From: Hyposmocoma kahamanoa
Taxonomy: Eukaryota; Arthropoda; Insecta; Lepidoptera; Cosmopterigidae
Assembly: GCF_003589595.1 (NCBI RefSeq)
Contig: NW_020653726.1
Span: 15,029,405-15,093,404 of the forward strand
DNA length: 64,000 nucleotides
Reading direction: 5' to 3'
Position 1 is the stretch's first letter, and each line of letters begins with the position of its first letter. Of the stretch, positions 11,080-22,276 are shown one piece after another. Both the position numbers and the translations under genes were made by a program. A model generated the notes under the pieces. The model worked only from the letters and a program-made list of their open reading frames with translations, did no database searches and was not told the DNA's origin.

Positions 11080-11290
11080 GGTGGTAAGCGACACGTCTTT
11101 CCATAACAGGTGTAGTGCCTCTCAGAACCTTAAATTACAAAGATATGAGGGGGCATTGCCACTGCGCCCGTCACCATGAGACATAAGTTGACAAGTCCCA
11201 TGTGTCTGTAATTTCACTAGCACCCCTACCCTTCCAAACCGGAACGCAGCAATGCTCTCATTGTTGCTTGGCGGCAGAAATGGGTGAGAA
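11080..11290 (-). repeat. Family A repeat copy 3
   Basis: Reverse orientation copy from GTGGTAAGCGACACG through GACGGGCGCAGTGGCA (read on minus) to the GGCGGCAGAAATGGG word. With copy 2 it forms a large imperfect inverted repeat with only about 7 bp between the arms. Confidence 0.75.
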
Positions 11291-11302
11291 AAGCATACCA
11301 AC

Positions 11303-11345
11303 ATTTCGGGTTTTTTACAGGTCTCATCGTCACGGTTTACTCAAA
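11303..11345 (+). repeat. Family G fragment
   Basis: Only the distal part is present (CATTTCGGGTTTTTTACAGG), directly after family A copy 3. Confidence 0.4.
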
Positions 11346-12095
11346 CAAAGCGCTCAAAAATAAATGCAGACTATTTAAATCCAAAAAAATATTTCATATA
11401 AATATATAAAATATATCAATATTTATAAAAAAATTACAAAAACAGCGTTTAATTGTCGCACATACGTTAAGTTATTATAACCATTTAAGTCGTATTTAAT
11501 TACCTCCCACAGCCTTGTAGAAAGGTCGTGCTTACTCACATACTTTATTGCTATATCGTTTAGTATATTGCCCACAGATAACTGCATAATAAAACACGAT
11601 ACAGAATAGAAACGTGTTCACAGATGATATTAGAAATAACGGATGTGTAATTAAACTTTATTTTCGTTGACGTTATTGGAAAAATGGTACACATATAAAC
11701 CTCGAGGTGGTGCACATCCACTAAAACCCCGGCTTACCTTCTTGGCCAGGTGTTGTGATTCATCACGTGTTAGTTACTTACCTTGGTAGTTGCAAAAAAT
11801 CGGTTCTTTCCGAAGGTCGCTTAAAAGCAGCTCTCTCTTACTTTTTCTCTCTAATAATATAAAGTACATTTATCTATTTTTAAAGATAGCTAAAGATAAA
11901 ACTTTAATTTGAAAGCAACAGATTGAAAATTAAACAGCAGCTACCTTGCTCAACGTATTAGCATAGCTATACAAAGAGGGAACGCTGCCAGCATCAGCTT
12001 GGGCACCTTGCCGCGGGGATCCAATTTTATTCACATTATTTAATGGTAGTTTTAATTTGTAACAAATTAAACAATAAAATGTGTATATCCACTTC
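11346..12095 (+). other. AT-rich intron sequence, nothing recognised
   Basis: No open frame of interest and no repeat with a second copy in the window was seen here. Confidence 0.45.
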
Positions 12096-12155
12096 TAAGG
12101 TTTTCGCGATTACGAATGAAACCATTTTTTCGGATGTAAAATGGCGTAGTGTTTT
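12096..12155 (+). repeat. Family G fragment
   Basis: Proximal part only: AGGTTTTCGCGATTACGAAT followed by a GAAACCATTTTTTCGG variant. Confidence 0.4.
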
Positions 12156-12339
12156 TTTTTAATAAAACCCGTAAATACGGAAACGTTGAATCGAAGAAAC
12201 CTGTGGGACTTGCCCCATGGTCATGACTAATTTATTTGGGCACTTTGCTTAGATAAAAAAAGGAAATATACGCGATTTTCGGTCCAAAAAAGATTATCTT
12301 TTTTAAAAAATAAGTACCTATTTTTGTTACTCTCTATAC

Positions 12340-13061
12340 TAATGGTTCCAAAGTGGTCCGCTGGTGTCAAAATTTGATCCGCGAACAATTTAAAATTTCG
12401 CGGGCGATGCATCGTAGCAGTAGGGCAAACGTAATAGACAACCTTAGAAATCATCTACAAATGTTGACAAATTCAATCGTTACTTCCCAGAATATTTCGA
12501 AATTGATCAAAAACTGATTTGAAATCCTTACAGCACGGATGCTTGTGATTTTACAGAAGAAATCCAGGAAGAACTGATTGAATTTCAAAATAATAGAAAC
12601 TGTAAAGACGCATTTGAATTCACTTGAGAAGTTTTGGTGTCAAAAAGCAATTTCTTACACCAAAATTCGAGAAATCGCCTTGAGTTATCTTACGGTTTTC
12701 TCAACAACTTCTTTATGCGAACAAGGGTTTTCTGTTTTGTTGGTAATCATAAACACAGACAGAAATCGATTGAAAATAAGTGATGATGTCCGTGTAGCTT
12801 TGTCTCGTAATAGTAGTCCTAGGATTGCTCAACTTGTGCAGAAGATGCACGCTCAAAAATCACATTGATTCGTAATTTACCTTTTTACTAAAAATGTTCT
12901 ATTTTCTATTAAAATAACATCGTTAACGCATGATACTACTGACTTTTTGATTAAAGTTTATTTTCGGATTGATCTACTTTTTTTCTCTTGTACATCGTGG
13001 TTCCTGCTAACAAAAAAGAAATCAAAGTGGTCCTTGGTCAATAAAAGTTTGGGAACCACTG
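12340..13061 (+). mobile_element. Deleted hAT element with perfect 8-bp target duplication
   Basis: The element is flanked on both sides by CTCTATAC (12332-12339 and 13062-13069). Its ends are TAATGGTTCCAAAGTGG and, inverted, CAGTGGTTCCCAAACTT, typical hAT termini. The 722-bp body keeps only a C-terminal transposase remnant (12578-12868), so most of the catalytic core is lost by internal deletion. It sits in the ABCG intron in the sense orientation. Confidence 0.85.
12578..12868 (+). pseudogene. hAT transposase C-terminal (dimerisation) remnant
   Basis: A 96-codon frame contains FWCQKAISYTKIREIALSYL, then TTSLCEQGFSVL and NRLKISDDVRVALS. This follows the hAT C-terminal dimerisation pattern (a TYLCE-x-GFS-like motif followed by KNR-x-RL) seen in Charlie/ZBED-type proteins. 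Decayed, stop-containing frames precede it from about 12440. It lacks the catalytic DDE residues and cannot be an active transposase. Confidence 0.75.
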
Positions 13062-13069
13062 CTCTATAC

Positions 13070-13763
13070 GTTTGGACGATGTGGTATCGATTGAAGTTGC
13101 TACAAATACGCACTATAATTATAATAACAATAATAATAACAAACACACTCAACATAGTGCACTCAACAACATACATTATGAGAACATTATATGCTTTGCA
13201 GTTATATAGTGTTATTGTTTCGTAAAACTTTGTACAAAAACATTGGTTACATCTTTAATAAACTTTATGACTGTTTTCCTAGAAATCTATTCGCTGAAAG
13301 AAGGCTTACTGACATTGACGGAAATATTTACCAGTATATAAATAATGCGTCTTCTTGTACATAATCACAGTAACTACTTCACACTTAGTTAACCTCAGAA
13401 ATAAGGACCGTATTTCACTCTTTATATTTAAAAACCATGATCCTTGACCGCAGCACTTACATAATAATAATAGACTTCCGATTAACATAAAATGTTTCAA
13501 TGGTGAAGATTATAAGGTTTATGTAAAGAAATATTTAAATGACAGCGTAATCTGTAACTTTAATGAAGTTTGTTATCTTGAACAATTGATACAATTGACC
13601 TATTTCATTGCACGCTAAGTGAATTCAAAAGTTGTTCAAATATTATGGTTCTTTAATTATTTTATTAATGTGCCTTCTCTAACGACTTAGGTTTTATCTA
13701 TAATGTTAGTGTTAAGTTGTGATGTACAAATAAATAAAGAAAAAAAATCTTACTTCATTCTGA
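13070..13763 (+). other. AT-rich intron sequence, no confident call
   Basis: Broken frames around 13500-13600 (GEDYKVYVKKYLNDSV) might be worn LINE coding sequence, but I cannot support that. Confidence 0.35.
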
Positions 13764-13905
13764 GTTCTTAGGTTTTTGCGATTTTCGACACGTCGGAAAT
13801 GAAACTATGTTTTCGAATCTAAATCGCGTACATTTGTTTTTTTCCGAATACACTAATGTTTCGAAGTCTTAACAGGTCATACTCACAGCTTTAATCCTTC
13901 TTTTA
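13764..13905 (+). repeat. Family G repeat copy
   Basis: GAGTTCTTAGGTTTTTGCG, GGAAATGAAACTATGTTTTC and a diverged TAATGTTTCGAAGTC end match family G in order. Confidence 0.6.
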
Positions 13906-14167
13906 TATTTTGGACACTGAACTGTAACATCGATACCTTACTTTCTTAAACTCGTATCTTACATAGAGTGGATTATTCACATGGTAAAACTTTCTATTTA
14001 TTTTAAATTTCTTATCAAGGGTGTTAATTTGGAGGCATTACTTCAATATTAGGTAAAAGCCAGTGTGATAATATGAATGAAATGTGATGTGAAATCAGCC
14101 TGCAAAATTTGTACATACAATCCATTGTTTGCATTTTAGTAACTTTGTGCATAAGATACGAGTTTAA

Positions 14168-14341
14168 GGGTCGTATTCTAGAATTCTACTCAATCTCAAG
14201 TCAGCACTTGAGTATGAATCAAAGCACTACAAATCATACTCAAGTCCTTGCCATTAGGGTCGTATTTCCAGTGCTTGCAATCATACTCAAGTCTTCTCAA
14301 ATCCTGACTTGAGCATTGAGTAGAGTTCTGGAATACGACCC
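14168..14341. mobile_element. 174-bp MITE with long inverted ends
   Basis: Left end GGGTCGTATTCTAGAATTCT and right end (inverted) GGGTCGTATTCCAGAACTCT continue as inverted repeats for about 45 bp (CTACTCAAT, CTCAAGTCAG). The interior repeats ATACTCAAG motifs. No coding capacity. The duplicated target is not clear. Confidence 0.7.
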
Positions 14342-14741
14342 AAAGAAAGTAAGACGAGGATATGTTATTAAGTTTATACTTTATTAGAATTTGTTAAGTA
14401 GTTTATTTTTAAAGATATTCTTTGATAGCAATCCTTTAGCGTTGCCTGGAAGAAATTGCTACATAGCAATAATGCCACATATTGCACGTCAACTTAGTAT
14501 TTTTTTATACTTACGTTGCTATTGTGTGTTGCCACTGTAATTTTATGTGCAGTAGAGTATTTCATTCATTCATTCAATATGTTTCGATAAAATAGCATTC
14601 CGGCATTATTTATTTTGATCAGAACGGGTCAGAGTTGTCTGGTACAGAATAATCAATCGAATAACATGTTAAAACGGTATTTTACCAAATTATTTAACTC
14701 AGTACATGTTTTTGATGAGAAATTATTCACTTAATAAGTTA

Positions 14742-15027
14742 GTAGCAGCAGAGCTCCTTGTGAAAGAGTTCGTCCAGGGAAGTACTGCCCACCTATTTCT
14801 GCCACCAAGCGGTAATGTGTTCTGGTTTTGAAGGATAAGTGTGCTGGTGAAATTCCAGGCACATGAGACTTGTCAACTTAGGTCTCAGGGTGACGGGCGC
14901 AGTGGGAGTGCCCCTCAGATCTTTGCGATTTAGGTACAGTGGCATTGTAACTGGTATGGACAGGCGTGTCACTTTACTACCAGATACACTACTTGTTCGG
15001 CCCATTAATTGGTAGAATAAAAAAAAT
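14742..15027 (+). repeat. Family A repeat copy 4
   Basis: Near full length: AGAGCTCCTTGTGAAAGAG start, GGTGACGGGCGCAGTGG core and a GGTAGAATAAAAAAAA end. Confidence 0.8.
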
Positions 15028-15140
15028 GTTAAAAGTAAAAGATGACAATGAGCAAAATCTTGGATATTTTAAATTAAAGTTCATAAATCATAAAACAGAT
15101 TTGTTTACGCTCTACGAAGACTAAGGCCATCAAAATTCAT

Positions 15141-15306
15141 TATTCAAAATAATCTTTATTTCATAGGTAAGCATTATTACACTTGAAATCGTCACAATGA
15201 TTAAACTCTACGCTCATTTGTAAGGCAGATTCCCCTGAGAAGAATGGCAAGAAACTCTAGGGGTTGCTCTTAGTAAATAATATTTGTACACATTCAACAT
15301 TTACAA
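15141..15306 (-). repeat. Family B repeat copy 3
   Basis: Reverse orientation: TTCAAAATAATCTTTATTTC tail through AACTCTAGGGGTTGCTCTT to TTTGTACACATTC. It is cut at 15306 by the start of the CATCGAG-ended element. Confidence 0.7.
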
Positions 15307-16015
15307 CATCGAGTATGTAACCAGAAATAGAGACGAGTTGTCGTTTGATTTGTTTGAAAACTATTCTGCCTTATCATTACTGTGACAACTGCGCTCCGAT
15401 TGGCTAGCCCGAGTTCGAAACAAATGACGAGTGTCGTCAATGGGTGTCGTCAACTGTTTCACTTCAAATCGACCAGTTAACTTGAGCTTTGCTATAATGG
15501 ACGAAAATTGCAAAATTACATATGTAATAATTACCGATGAAATGTGATTCCATTTGTTTTGTAATATATATTATATTACAAAACAAACGAATAGAACAGC
15601 TCGGCATTGTCAGAGATATTTATTATCTTTATTACAATAAATACAGAATATTTTTGGGAATATACGGAAACGTACACACAAGTCACTAGTTGGTCTGTCT
15701 ATATTTCAGTGCAAACGAGAGTTGATAGTTATAAACGCTGTATCGCTAATAAAGAAATAAAATAAAAAAAAAATAAAAATCTTTTATTTCAGGCCGTAAG
15801 CCCATAAAAAAAACAGCACAAAAATGAAATTAAAAAAGAAAAGAAAAGGGGTATTAGTAACACAACACATCTTAAAACTATGTTAGTACAAAATTGACAC
15901 AATACAATTAATATATACACATGTTAGGAATCACTACCTACTTTATAGTTTATTAATGTGTTACCAGGAGTATATGGCCCTTATTTCATCTCTATTTCTG
16001 GTTAGATACTCGATG
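15307..16015 (-). mobile_element. CATCGAG-ended inverted-repeat element, copy 1
   Basis: Left end CATCGAGTATGTAACCAGAA and right end (inverted) CATCGAGTATCTAACCAGAA. The interior matches the copy at 20269-20790 in reverse (GCTCCGATTGGC, AAATCGACCAGTTAAC, CTTTGCTATAATGG). It is about 190 bp longer because an A-rich segment (about 15745-15955) interrupts it. No coding frame; non-autonomous DNA transposon of unknown superfamily. Confidence 0.75.
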
Positions 16016-16499
16016 ACTAAGGCAAACTGTCTAGTGAGAAGCTGCGTAGACGGCATATCACGGCTACGTTTCTTCCGTGCTCAGCTACGGCCTTGTACGA
16101 TGGGGCAACTCAGTAATCTTAGAAAGTCCAGAAGAAGTGTATTCGAGCAATTTGCAGGTTCGATGACAATTGCAAACTAATATAAAATATGACATTTGCC
16201 ATGCATGTACATTAGGGATATCTGCGTATTTGCTCTCTCATCCTCAACATTTTAAAACACGCGGTGAAGTAATTCAAAGGCAAACTAAAGCAAAAATTAT
16301 GAATCTTTTATACCAACTTCGTTGCCATAAAGTAATTTATAAGAATAACGCTTCAACATGTGTATAATCATTAACAATAAATTAAAAACATTACACATTA
16401 CATTACATTGTTAAATGAAATGAAATGAAATTAAATTAAATTCTTTTAAATTACAATTGACGAAATGGTTTTTAACGCATTGCTTCTATAGTAATAAAT
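16016..16499 (+). other. AT-rich intron sequence
   Basis: Short open frames only; GAAATGAAATGAAATTAAAT-type simple sequence near 16418-16440. Nothing recognised. Confidence 0.45.
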
Positions 16500-16856
16500 A
16501 ATACTTAGAATTTACAATTACAAATACAAATACAAATACAAATACAAATAATTTATTTCACAATTAAATAGTGCGGGTACATTACATTTAAAATGAATTG
16601 ACTTAATCAAGGAACACAACTTAATTGTAGCGTAAATCGCAAGCAGAGAGAATTGCGTAATGATTCCTGCACTAGGCTAGGCCTGTCTCGCAGGTAATCA
16701 ATATATCCTTGTTGCTAGTACAAATAATAGCGCGATAGAGAAGGACAATACCAAAACTAAATTTAGGAATGATGAATTAACTTAAATTATACATACGAAA
16801 TCAAAGATAAACAATATTACAGATTTACATCTATTTTAAAAGAATGCAAGATATTT

Positions 16857-16899
16857 TGTGTGTGTGTGTGTGTGTGTGTGTAAGTGTGTGTGTGAGTGT
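16857..16899. repeat. TG microsatellite
   Basis: About 20 TG units with a TAAG and a GAG interruption, inside the LINE 3' UTR. Confidence 0.9.
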
Positions 16900-17013
16900 A
16901 TGTGTATAGGAATGAAAGAAGAAGCTGAAGTGAACCGCCTTGTCTGGCTCCATAAATTCGGAGTGTCAGACTACTGAGGTCTTGCCACCAAACAGTCAGC
17001 AACACTAGCGTAC

Positions 17014-18370
17014 CTATTTTAAAATATCTTCTAATTGACAGTAGGTCAAAGAGCCCAGAAACTCACTGACCTTACGTTTAAGCTCTGATATAGAACAGAG
17101 CTTGACACAACACAGTGCGTTAACCTTATTGTAGACGTATGGGTGCAAGAATCTTGCGAATCTCCTAGCGAAGGCGGAATTAATAACCGGGAGATGTAAT
17201 TTGAAAATTCTTTTGTCGAGAAGTTTGGTATAATCAGGAGAAGAGACCACCGCACGATGTACAAGGATCACTACACCGAGCAGAAATAGACCACGAACCG
17301 TTAAGACTCCACATTCCTTATACAAAGTAACAGTTGGATATTTGATAGGCCTTTTGAGCATCACTTTCAGAACGGATCGCTGCGCTCTCTCAACTATCAG
17401 CATATTCAGTTTACCAGCGCCACCCCAAACAGTGATACAGTAGCTAATAATTGACTCGCAAAGAGCTTTATAGGTTATTTCCAGCAATCTCAAATCGGCC
17501 ACCGCTCGGAGGCTCCTAAAGAGAAATATTAATTTACGGACTCTTTTGGCAGTAGCAACCAGGTGGTCCCCAAAAGTGAGTCTTTCATCTATAATCACGC
17601 CAAGATGTTTTAAGTTTACGGCGCGGCTGATGGTTTGACATTTGCAAGATACTCGGCCGACAGAGTCACAGAAATGAACCGGAATCTCAGGAAAGTTTGA
17701 GGGAGCAGATGCACAGGTTTTATGAAAACATAATAAATGGGTTTTTGTCAGGTTTAGCGTCAAGAGATTATTCCGAAGCCAGGCAGCCACCCTCGACATG
17801 CCGCACTCGACTAGTTCGTATACATTAGACCAGTTATAACCATTGAAGATGATGGCAGTATCATCTGCATAGCAGATGATATCGGAATGATCTGAGACTG
17901 AGTGCATAATATCATTTATGTACACAGTAAAAAGTGTAGGGCCCAGCACGCTGCCTTGAGGTACCCCAAACTCAATGGGCATGGGATTGCTTAATTCATC
18001 TACAACTTTAATGCATTGAGACCGACCTGTAAGGTAGCTTTGAAACCAATCGAGCGCGACACCACGAATACCAACAGATTCCAACTTCCGAACGAGAATG
18101 GGAATAGAAACGGTGTCAAAGGCTTTCGCCAGATCGAGAAAGACCCCTATACAAGCCTTTTTGTTGTCCAGATGATCTGATATTATGTTGGTGAGTAAAG
18201 ACACCGCGTCTTGTGTTGATCTCCCGCGTCTAAAACCAAACTGCCGGTCGGATATTAAATTCTTTTCCTCCAGAAAATCAACAAGACGCCTGTTTACCAC
18301 CTTTTCCAGAATCTTGGAAAAGCAGCTCAGTAGCGAAATTGGTCTGTAATTACTGGGGTCACGTTTATTT
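17014..18370 (-). pseudogene. LINE reverse transcriptase, C-terminal 60% intact
   Basis: An open frame of over 428 codons without stops starts mid-domain. In order it has SNYRPISLLS (18320-18350), QFGFRRGRST, FLDLAKAFDT (motif A), FGVPQGSVLG (motif B), CYADDTAIIF (motif C), the LKHLGVIID thumb motif and a C-terminal region ending QLEDILK. All three catalytic aspartates are visible. Endonuclease and the RT N-terminus are absent, so it cannot mobilise itself. The intact frame suggests fairly recent insertion. Related fragments: 1-1225 and 4440-4706. Jockey/CR1 group by motif style. Confidence 0.85.
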
Positions 18371-18399
18371 CCAATTTGATTACATTAATTAGAAACTAT

Positions 18400-18534
18400 A
18401 GAGATTAAACATTAAATCTCATTTATATTTGCAAATCTGCTTGCAGGTTGTATACAATGTAACTAATTTTATTTAAGATCTATGTAATTACTGTATTCTA
18501 GCAAATAAACGTATTCTATTCTATTCTATTCATA
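18400..18534 (+). repeat. LINE 3' end with (TTCTA)n tail
   Basis: AGCAAATAAACG followed by four TATTC units (18510-18532) is the usual terminus of an insect LINE. It is in opposite orientation to the neighbouring LINE and therefore a separate insertion. Confidence 0.6.
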
Positions 18535-19429
18535 ATGTCAGCCCGCTTCATTTTTATATAAGTTATTAGTGATATTTTTTTCTTCTGGATAAATAATAAT
18601 CCTTCAAAGATATGTAGGTAATAAATAATTCGCACACAATCATATACACCTGGAAACATGTTCAATAAAACGCGATTAGGAAATACTAAATGATATTTAT
18701 TTTATCGTGCAAATAATACCTTTAATCTATTCGTGAGCCACATGATGCAACGTTTTTGATAAAATAATTTATTACAGCATTACTAGAAAAATGTATTCAA
18801 ATTAAAATTATTTATGTTGCAGACAACAGGGCCCATTTTCGTTAGTAAAACAGAGAAAAAACTTTTCAACTATTGTTGTAGAAATTATACAACATTACTT
18901 AACATCTAAAATGTACTTACGATCTCCTGCGGAATTATTGTCCGTACGAGATGCCTCAGTAAAGGCGTGATGTGGTCATCTGCCACAACTTTGTAACATT
19001 AAAATGTTTCGAAGTGGCCCCTTAGCAATGTTAGTGAAAATTTATAACAAGGTACCCAATAATTAAATCTGAAGGAAATGTAATCAAATTTTAAAAAATG
19101 TTTAAAATGTACCTCATTCGAAATTGTTTTTATTCACTTCAGGAATATTTAAATAATTAATTAGAATTTTATTTATGTCACGATTGTTAATGTTTATTTT
19201 TGGAGTTTTATTTAATCAATTTTTCATAATAATATGTGTAGTTACATTTAATTTTAATTTTATAATGTATTTAACATGTTTCATATGCCTAATTTTATTG
19301 TATTTAATTATTTTGTAATTAAATTTAATTTGATTTTTTAATATGCACCAATTTTATTTATTTTTTGCAAGTACATAAATTAAATTAAATTTTTAATATT
19401 GTAGTGCCCTTGCAGGATTCATGTTTGGT
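18535..19429 (+). other. Very AT-rich intron sequence
   Basis: 19140-19400 consists largely of A/T-only words. No gene or shared repeat recognised. Confidence 0.5.
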
Positions 19430-19815
19430 TCATAACAACATTTTCATAACTACAAATGTACAACATGGTACGCAATAAAGAATTTGAATTTGAACCTTAA
19501 GAATATTGTTGTTACTCCCCCGGAGCCTTCTAACCAACGATGATACTTTTTTCCGCAAGGCGGCATGAAAGCTATTCGTATGAGCCAAAGCAAATGTCCC
19601 GGAGACGCTGCAATACCGGGGTAATGTCAACATCGTCCTAAATACGTTGTTATATTGGATACGCAGGGAATTTACGTTTAGCAGCATCTAAACCACAAGC
19701 CACACGCGTACAGACCCTGACAATACGCTTTGTAGAGCGTTATTTTAACTTGATCCGTACAGCGGGCAAACCTTCGGGCCAGCATATTCCCGCTTAGGTA
19801 CGTCAATTTGTACGC
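19430..19815 (-). pseudogene. Decayed LINE C-terminus
   Basis: Minus-strand frames read YLSGNMLARRFARCTDQVK and KAYCQGLYACGLW, then after a frameshift near 19680 RIQYNNVFRTMLTLPRYCSV and FHAALRKKVSSLVRRLRGS. This order of motifs is that of the region after the RT thumb in a family of lepidopteran non-LTR elements. The 3' end carries TTCAAATTCAAATTCTTTAT. Broken and truncated. Confidence 0.65.
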
Positions 19816-19821
19816 TTGGTA

Positions 19822-20078
19822 GGGACGAACAAGTCGTGCGCCTAGTGGAAAACGATACACATGTCCATAACAGTTGCAGTGCCACTCTGAGCTTTAAATC
19901 GCTAAGATTTTAGCCTGCCTCTGCGTCCGTCACCCTGTAACGTAAGTTGACAAGTCCCAAGTGCCTGTAATTTCACCAGGACCCTTACCCTTCCAAACCG
20001 GAACGCTCACATTACCACTTGGCGGAAGGTGGCAGTACTTCCGTGGACTTCCGTCTTTCACAACGAGCTCTACTGTTA
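19822..20078 (-). repeat. Family A repeat copy 5
   Basis: Starts GGGACGAACAAGTCGTGCGC (minus-strand tail side) and ends CACAACGAGCTCTACTG. The core is diverged. Confidence 0.75.
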
Positions 20079-20268
20079 CTAAAACTCTACAGATGCTGTG
20101 ATACTAACACTGCAGTTAGCTGTTGATGGTCTTGACTGCGCCACCGAACAAAAGGGCGAGCTGAAGGTCTCTTAACCCGTAAATCGTGGCTGAAAAACAA
20201 ACCACATTGTATAACACAGCTTCTCTTGATGGAGTAATGACGAGAATTTGTTTGTTGTATATAACCGG

Positions 20269-20790
20269 CATCGAGTATATAACCAGAAATAGAAATGAAA
20301 TAAGAGCCCTCCATCCCTGGCAACTCATCAGTCAAATGGTATTGATATCATTTTTACATATCAACTCTCGTTTGCGCTGAAATTACAAATTAGAAAGCTG
20401 AAATAGTACAGCGCCAACGTCTGACCTGTGTATACGTCTCCGTATATTCCAAAAATATTTTGTATTTCATGTAATAAAGATCTCTAACTATGGGGGGCTA
20501 TTCCATTCGGTGGCGTGGGAAAAACAGCAAAATCTAATTACAAAACGAACGGAATCACATTTCATCGGTAATTAAATGTTAAATTATGTAATTTTTCAAT
20601 TTTTATCCATTATAGCAAAGCTCAAGTTAAACTGGTCGATTTGAAGTGAAACAAATGACGACACCCGTCAATTGTTTCGAATAATTCGTGCTGGCCAATC
20701 GGAGCGCAGTTGTCACCGTATGATATGTCGGAATAGTTTTCAAACAAATTAAATGACATTTCGGCTCTATTTCTGGTTATACACTCGATG
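20269..20790 (+). mobile_element. CATCGAG-ended inverted-repeat element, copy 2
   Basis: Ends are CATCGAGTATATAACCAGAA and, inverted, CATCGAGTGTATAACCAGAA. 522 bp, opposite orientation to copy 1 at 15307-16015 and apparently uninterrupted. No coding capacity. Confidence 0.75.
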
Positions 20791-21597
20791 ATCCGCACAC
20801 TTGTATGTACAAATGAATAGGTAACTATTACAGATATTCATTATGCACTAATTGGCATTGTCGTGTCAATCAAGTCCGTCTACATAAACACGAAAATATT
20901 CTTCGTCACAAAATGATAACGAAACGCAATTAGTTGTGTTTTTTTCCTTATTTTTCACATTTTGTAACGAATATGCCAAAGGCTTGCGTGAAAATATCAC
21001 TTTTAATATAAGACATTTACATCGATCCCTCCTAAGTAAAGATTCGTGAACCCAAATTCACTTTATAGGGGAACGTGTTAATGTATTAAAAGCAGAGTTC
21101 GAATTATCACGATAATTATCTCGATAAATATACCTTGATAATTATTTTGATATTATTGGAATTATTGCACCAATAAAATGCTACCGGTAGCAATGTCGTA
21201 CCACGTGCACAGCTACGTGTTTGTATCAGAGACGTATTTAAGCGTGTCAAATGTCAATCTCAAAACCAAATCGTTTTTCACCTCACTAGCTCGGAAAGGC
21301 TTTCTTTCTCATTATAAATCCGTGCACAACAGCGTTTTTTCTACGCTAGCGTGGAAAAGGTTCTTAAAATTCGAACTTGACGATGGACTGTGGTGCACCT
21401 AACTTTATCTTTCGATGAAAAAAAAAACAAATGACACGCTTAACTATGCGATTTGTCGTACATTATTTATGTAATATGAATCCGTTGGTATATTTTATTC
21501 GTATCATTTTGTTCGCCGTAGTGAGTTAAAAGTTGTATGTTTCGCTCGGCAGCAAAGTTGTTTTGCGTCTCGTGTCTTGAAAACCTCGCTACGCTCA
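20791..21597 (+). other. Intron sequence, unrecognised
   Basis: 21105-21180 has repeated GATAATTAT words. 21540-21597 (CCTCGCTACGCTCAGG) is CpG-rich and leads into the MITE that follows. An open frame at 21178-21402 has no known motif. Confidence 0.4.
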
Positions 21598-21752
21598 GGG
21601 GCCTTACCATGAACTCTTATTACAGTTCAATATAGGTTCGTAACGATAAAAAACCGGGATGGTGATATACGCTTCATGTAGCGCTATCTCACAACGATTA
21701 ATTTTAGGTTCTAACTAAACTGAATCGTAATTGGAATTCATGGTAAGACCCC
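21598..21752. mobile_element. 155-bp MITE, GGGGCCTTACCATGAA ends
   Basis: Left end GGGGCCTTACCATGAACTC and right end (inverted) GGGGTCTTACCATGAATTCC. The inverted match continues weakly for about 50 bp (AGTTCAATATAGGTTC versus ATTCAGTTTAGTTAGAACC). Non-coding. Confidence 0.65.
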
Positions 21753-22044
21753 AAGATTATATTTTTAAACAACTCGTTTTGCTTGTGGTTCAATCTTAGA
21801 ATCATTCGCTTCCTCAGGTTTCAATACAAGCACTCGCGTCAAACAACAACTTTGCAGCCTTGCATAACAAATAACTATCCTTACTATTTGTCATTTTTTG
21901 TCAAAAATTAAAGAGACAAAACAATAAATCAGCGTTGTTAATTACCGAATATAAATCGATTAATTATCAAATAAAGTAAATATCTTAATTATTTCGAACC
22001 CCGATTGAAGGGAATAAAATGAGCACAATAGCATTTTTTTAAAC

Positions 22045-22276
22045 ATCAAGTGAGAGACGAACAAGTCGCGCGCCTGGTTGTAAGCGACACGCCTGTCCAT
22101 AACAGTTGCAGTGCCACTCAGAGCTTCACATCGCAAAGATCTTAGGGGCACTGCCACTGCGCCAGACACCCTCAGACATAAGTTGACAAGCCCCATGAAC
22201 CTGTAGTTTCCCCAGCATCCTTACTCATTCAAAACCAGATGCAGTAATGCTCATTTTACTACTTGACAACAGAAAT
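22045..22276 (-). repeat. Family A repeat copy 6
   Basis: Minus-strand copy from ATCAAGTGAGAGACGAACAA to the worn GACAACAGAAAT word; lacks the far end. Confidence 0.75.

Larger units (their letters stand above)
16500..18370 (-). mobile_element. 5'-truncated non-LTR retrotransposon with (TTTGTA)n tail
   Basis: In the minus orientation the element keeps the RT and C-terminal coding part (18370-17014), a roughly 450-bp 3' UTR, and ends in about five TTTGTA repeats (16518-16550), a typical LINE terminal microsatellite. The 5' end is missing from RT motif 2 onward. A TG/CA microsatellite (16857-16899) lies in the 3' UTR. Confidence 0.8.

Noticed and set aside
12958..13225. Hydrophobic ORFs on both strands
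   Set aside because: A/T-rich low-complexity translation across the hAT right end and its flank.
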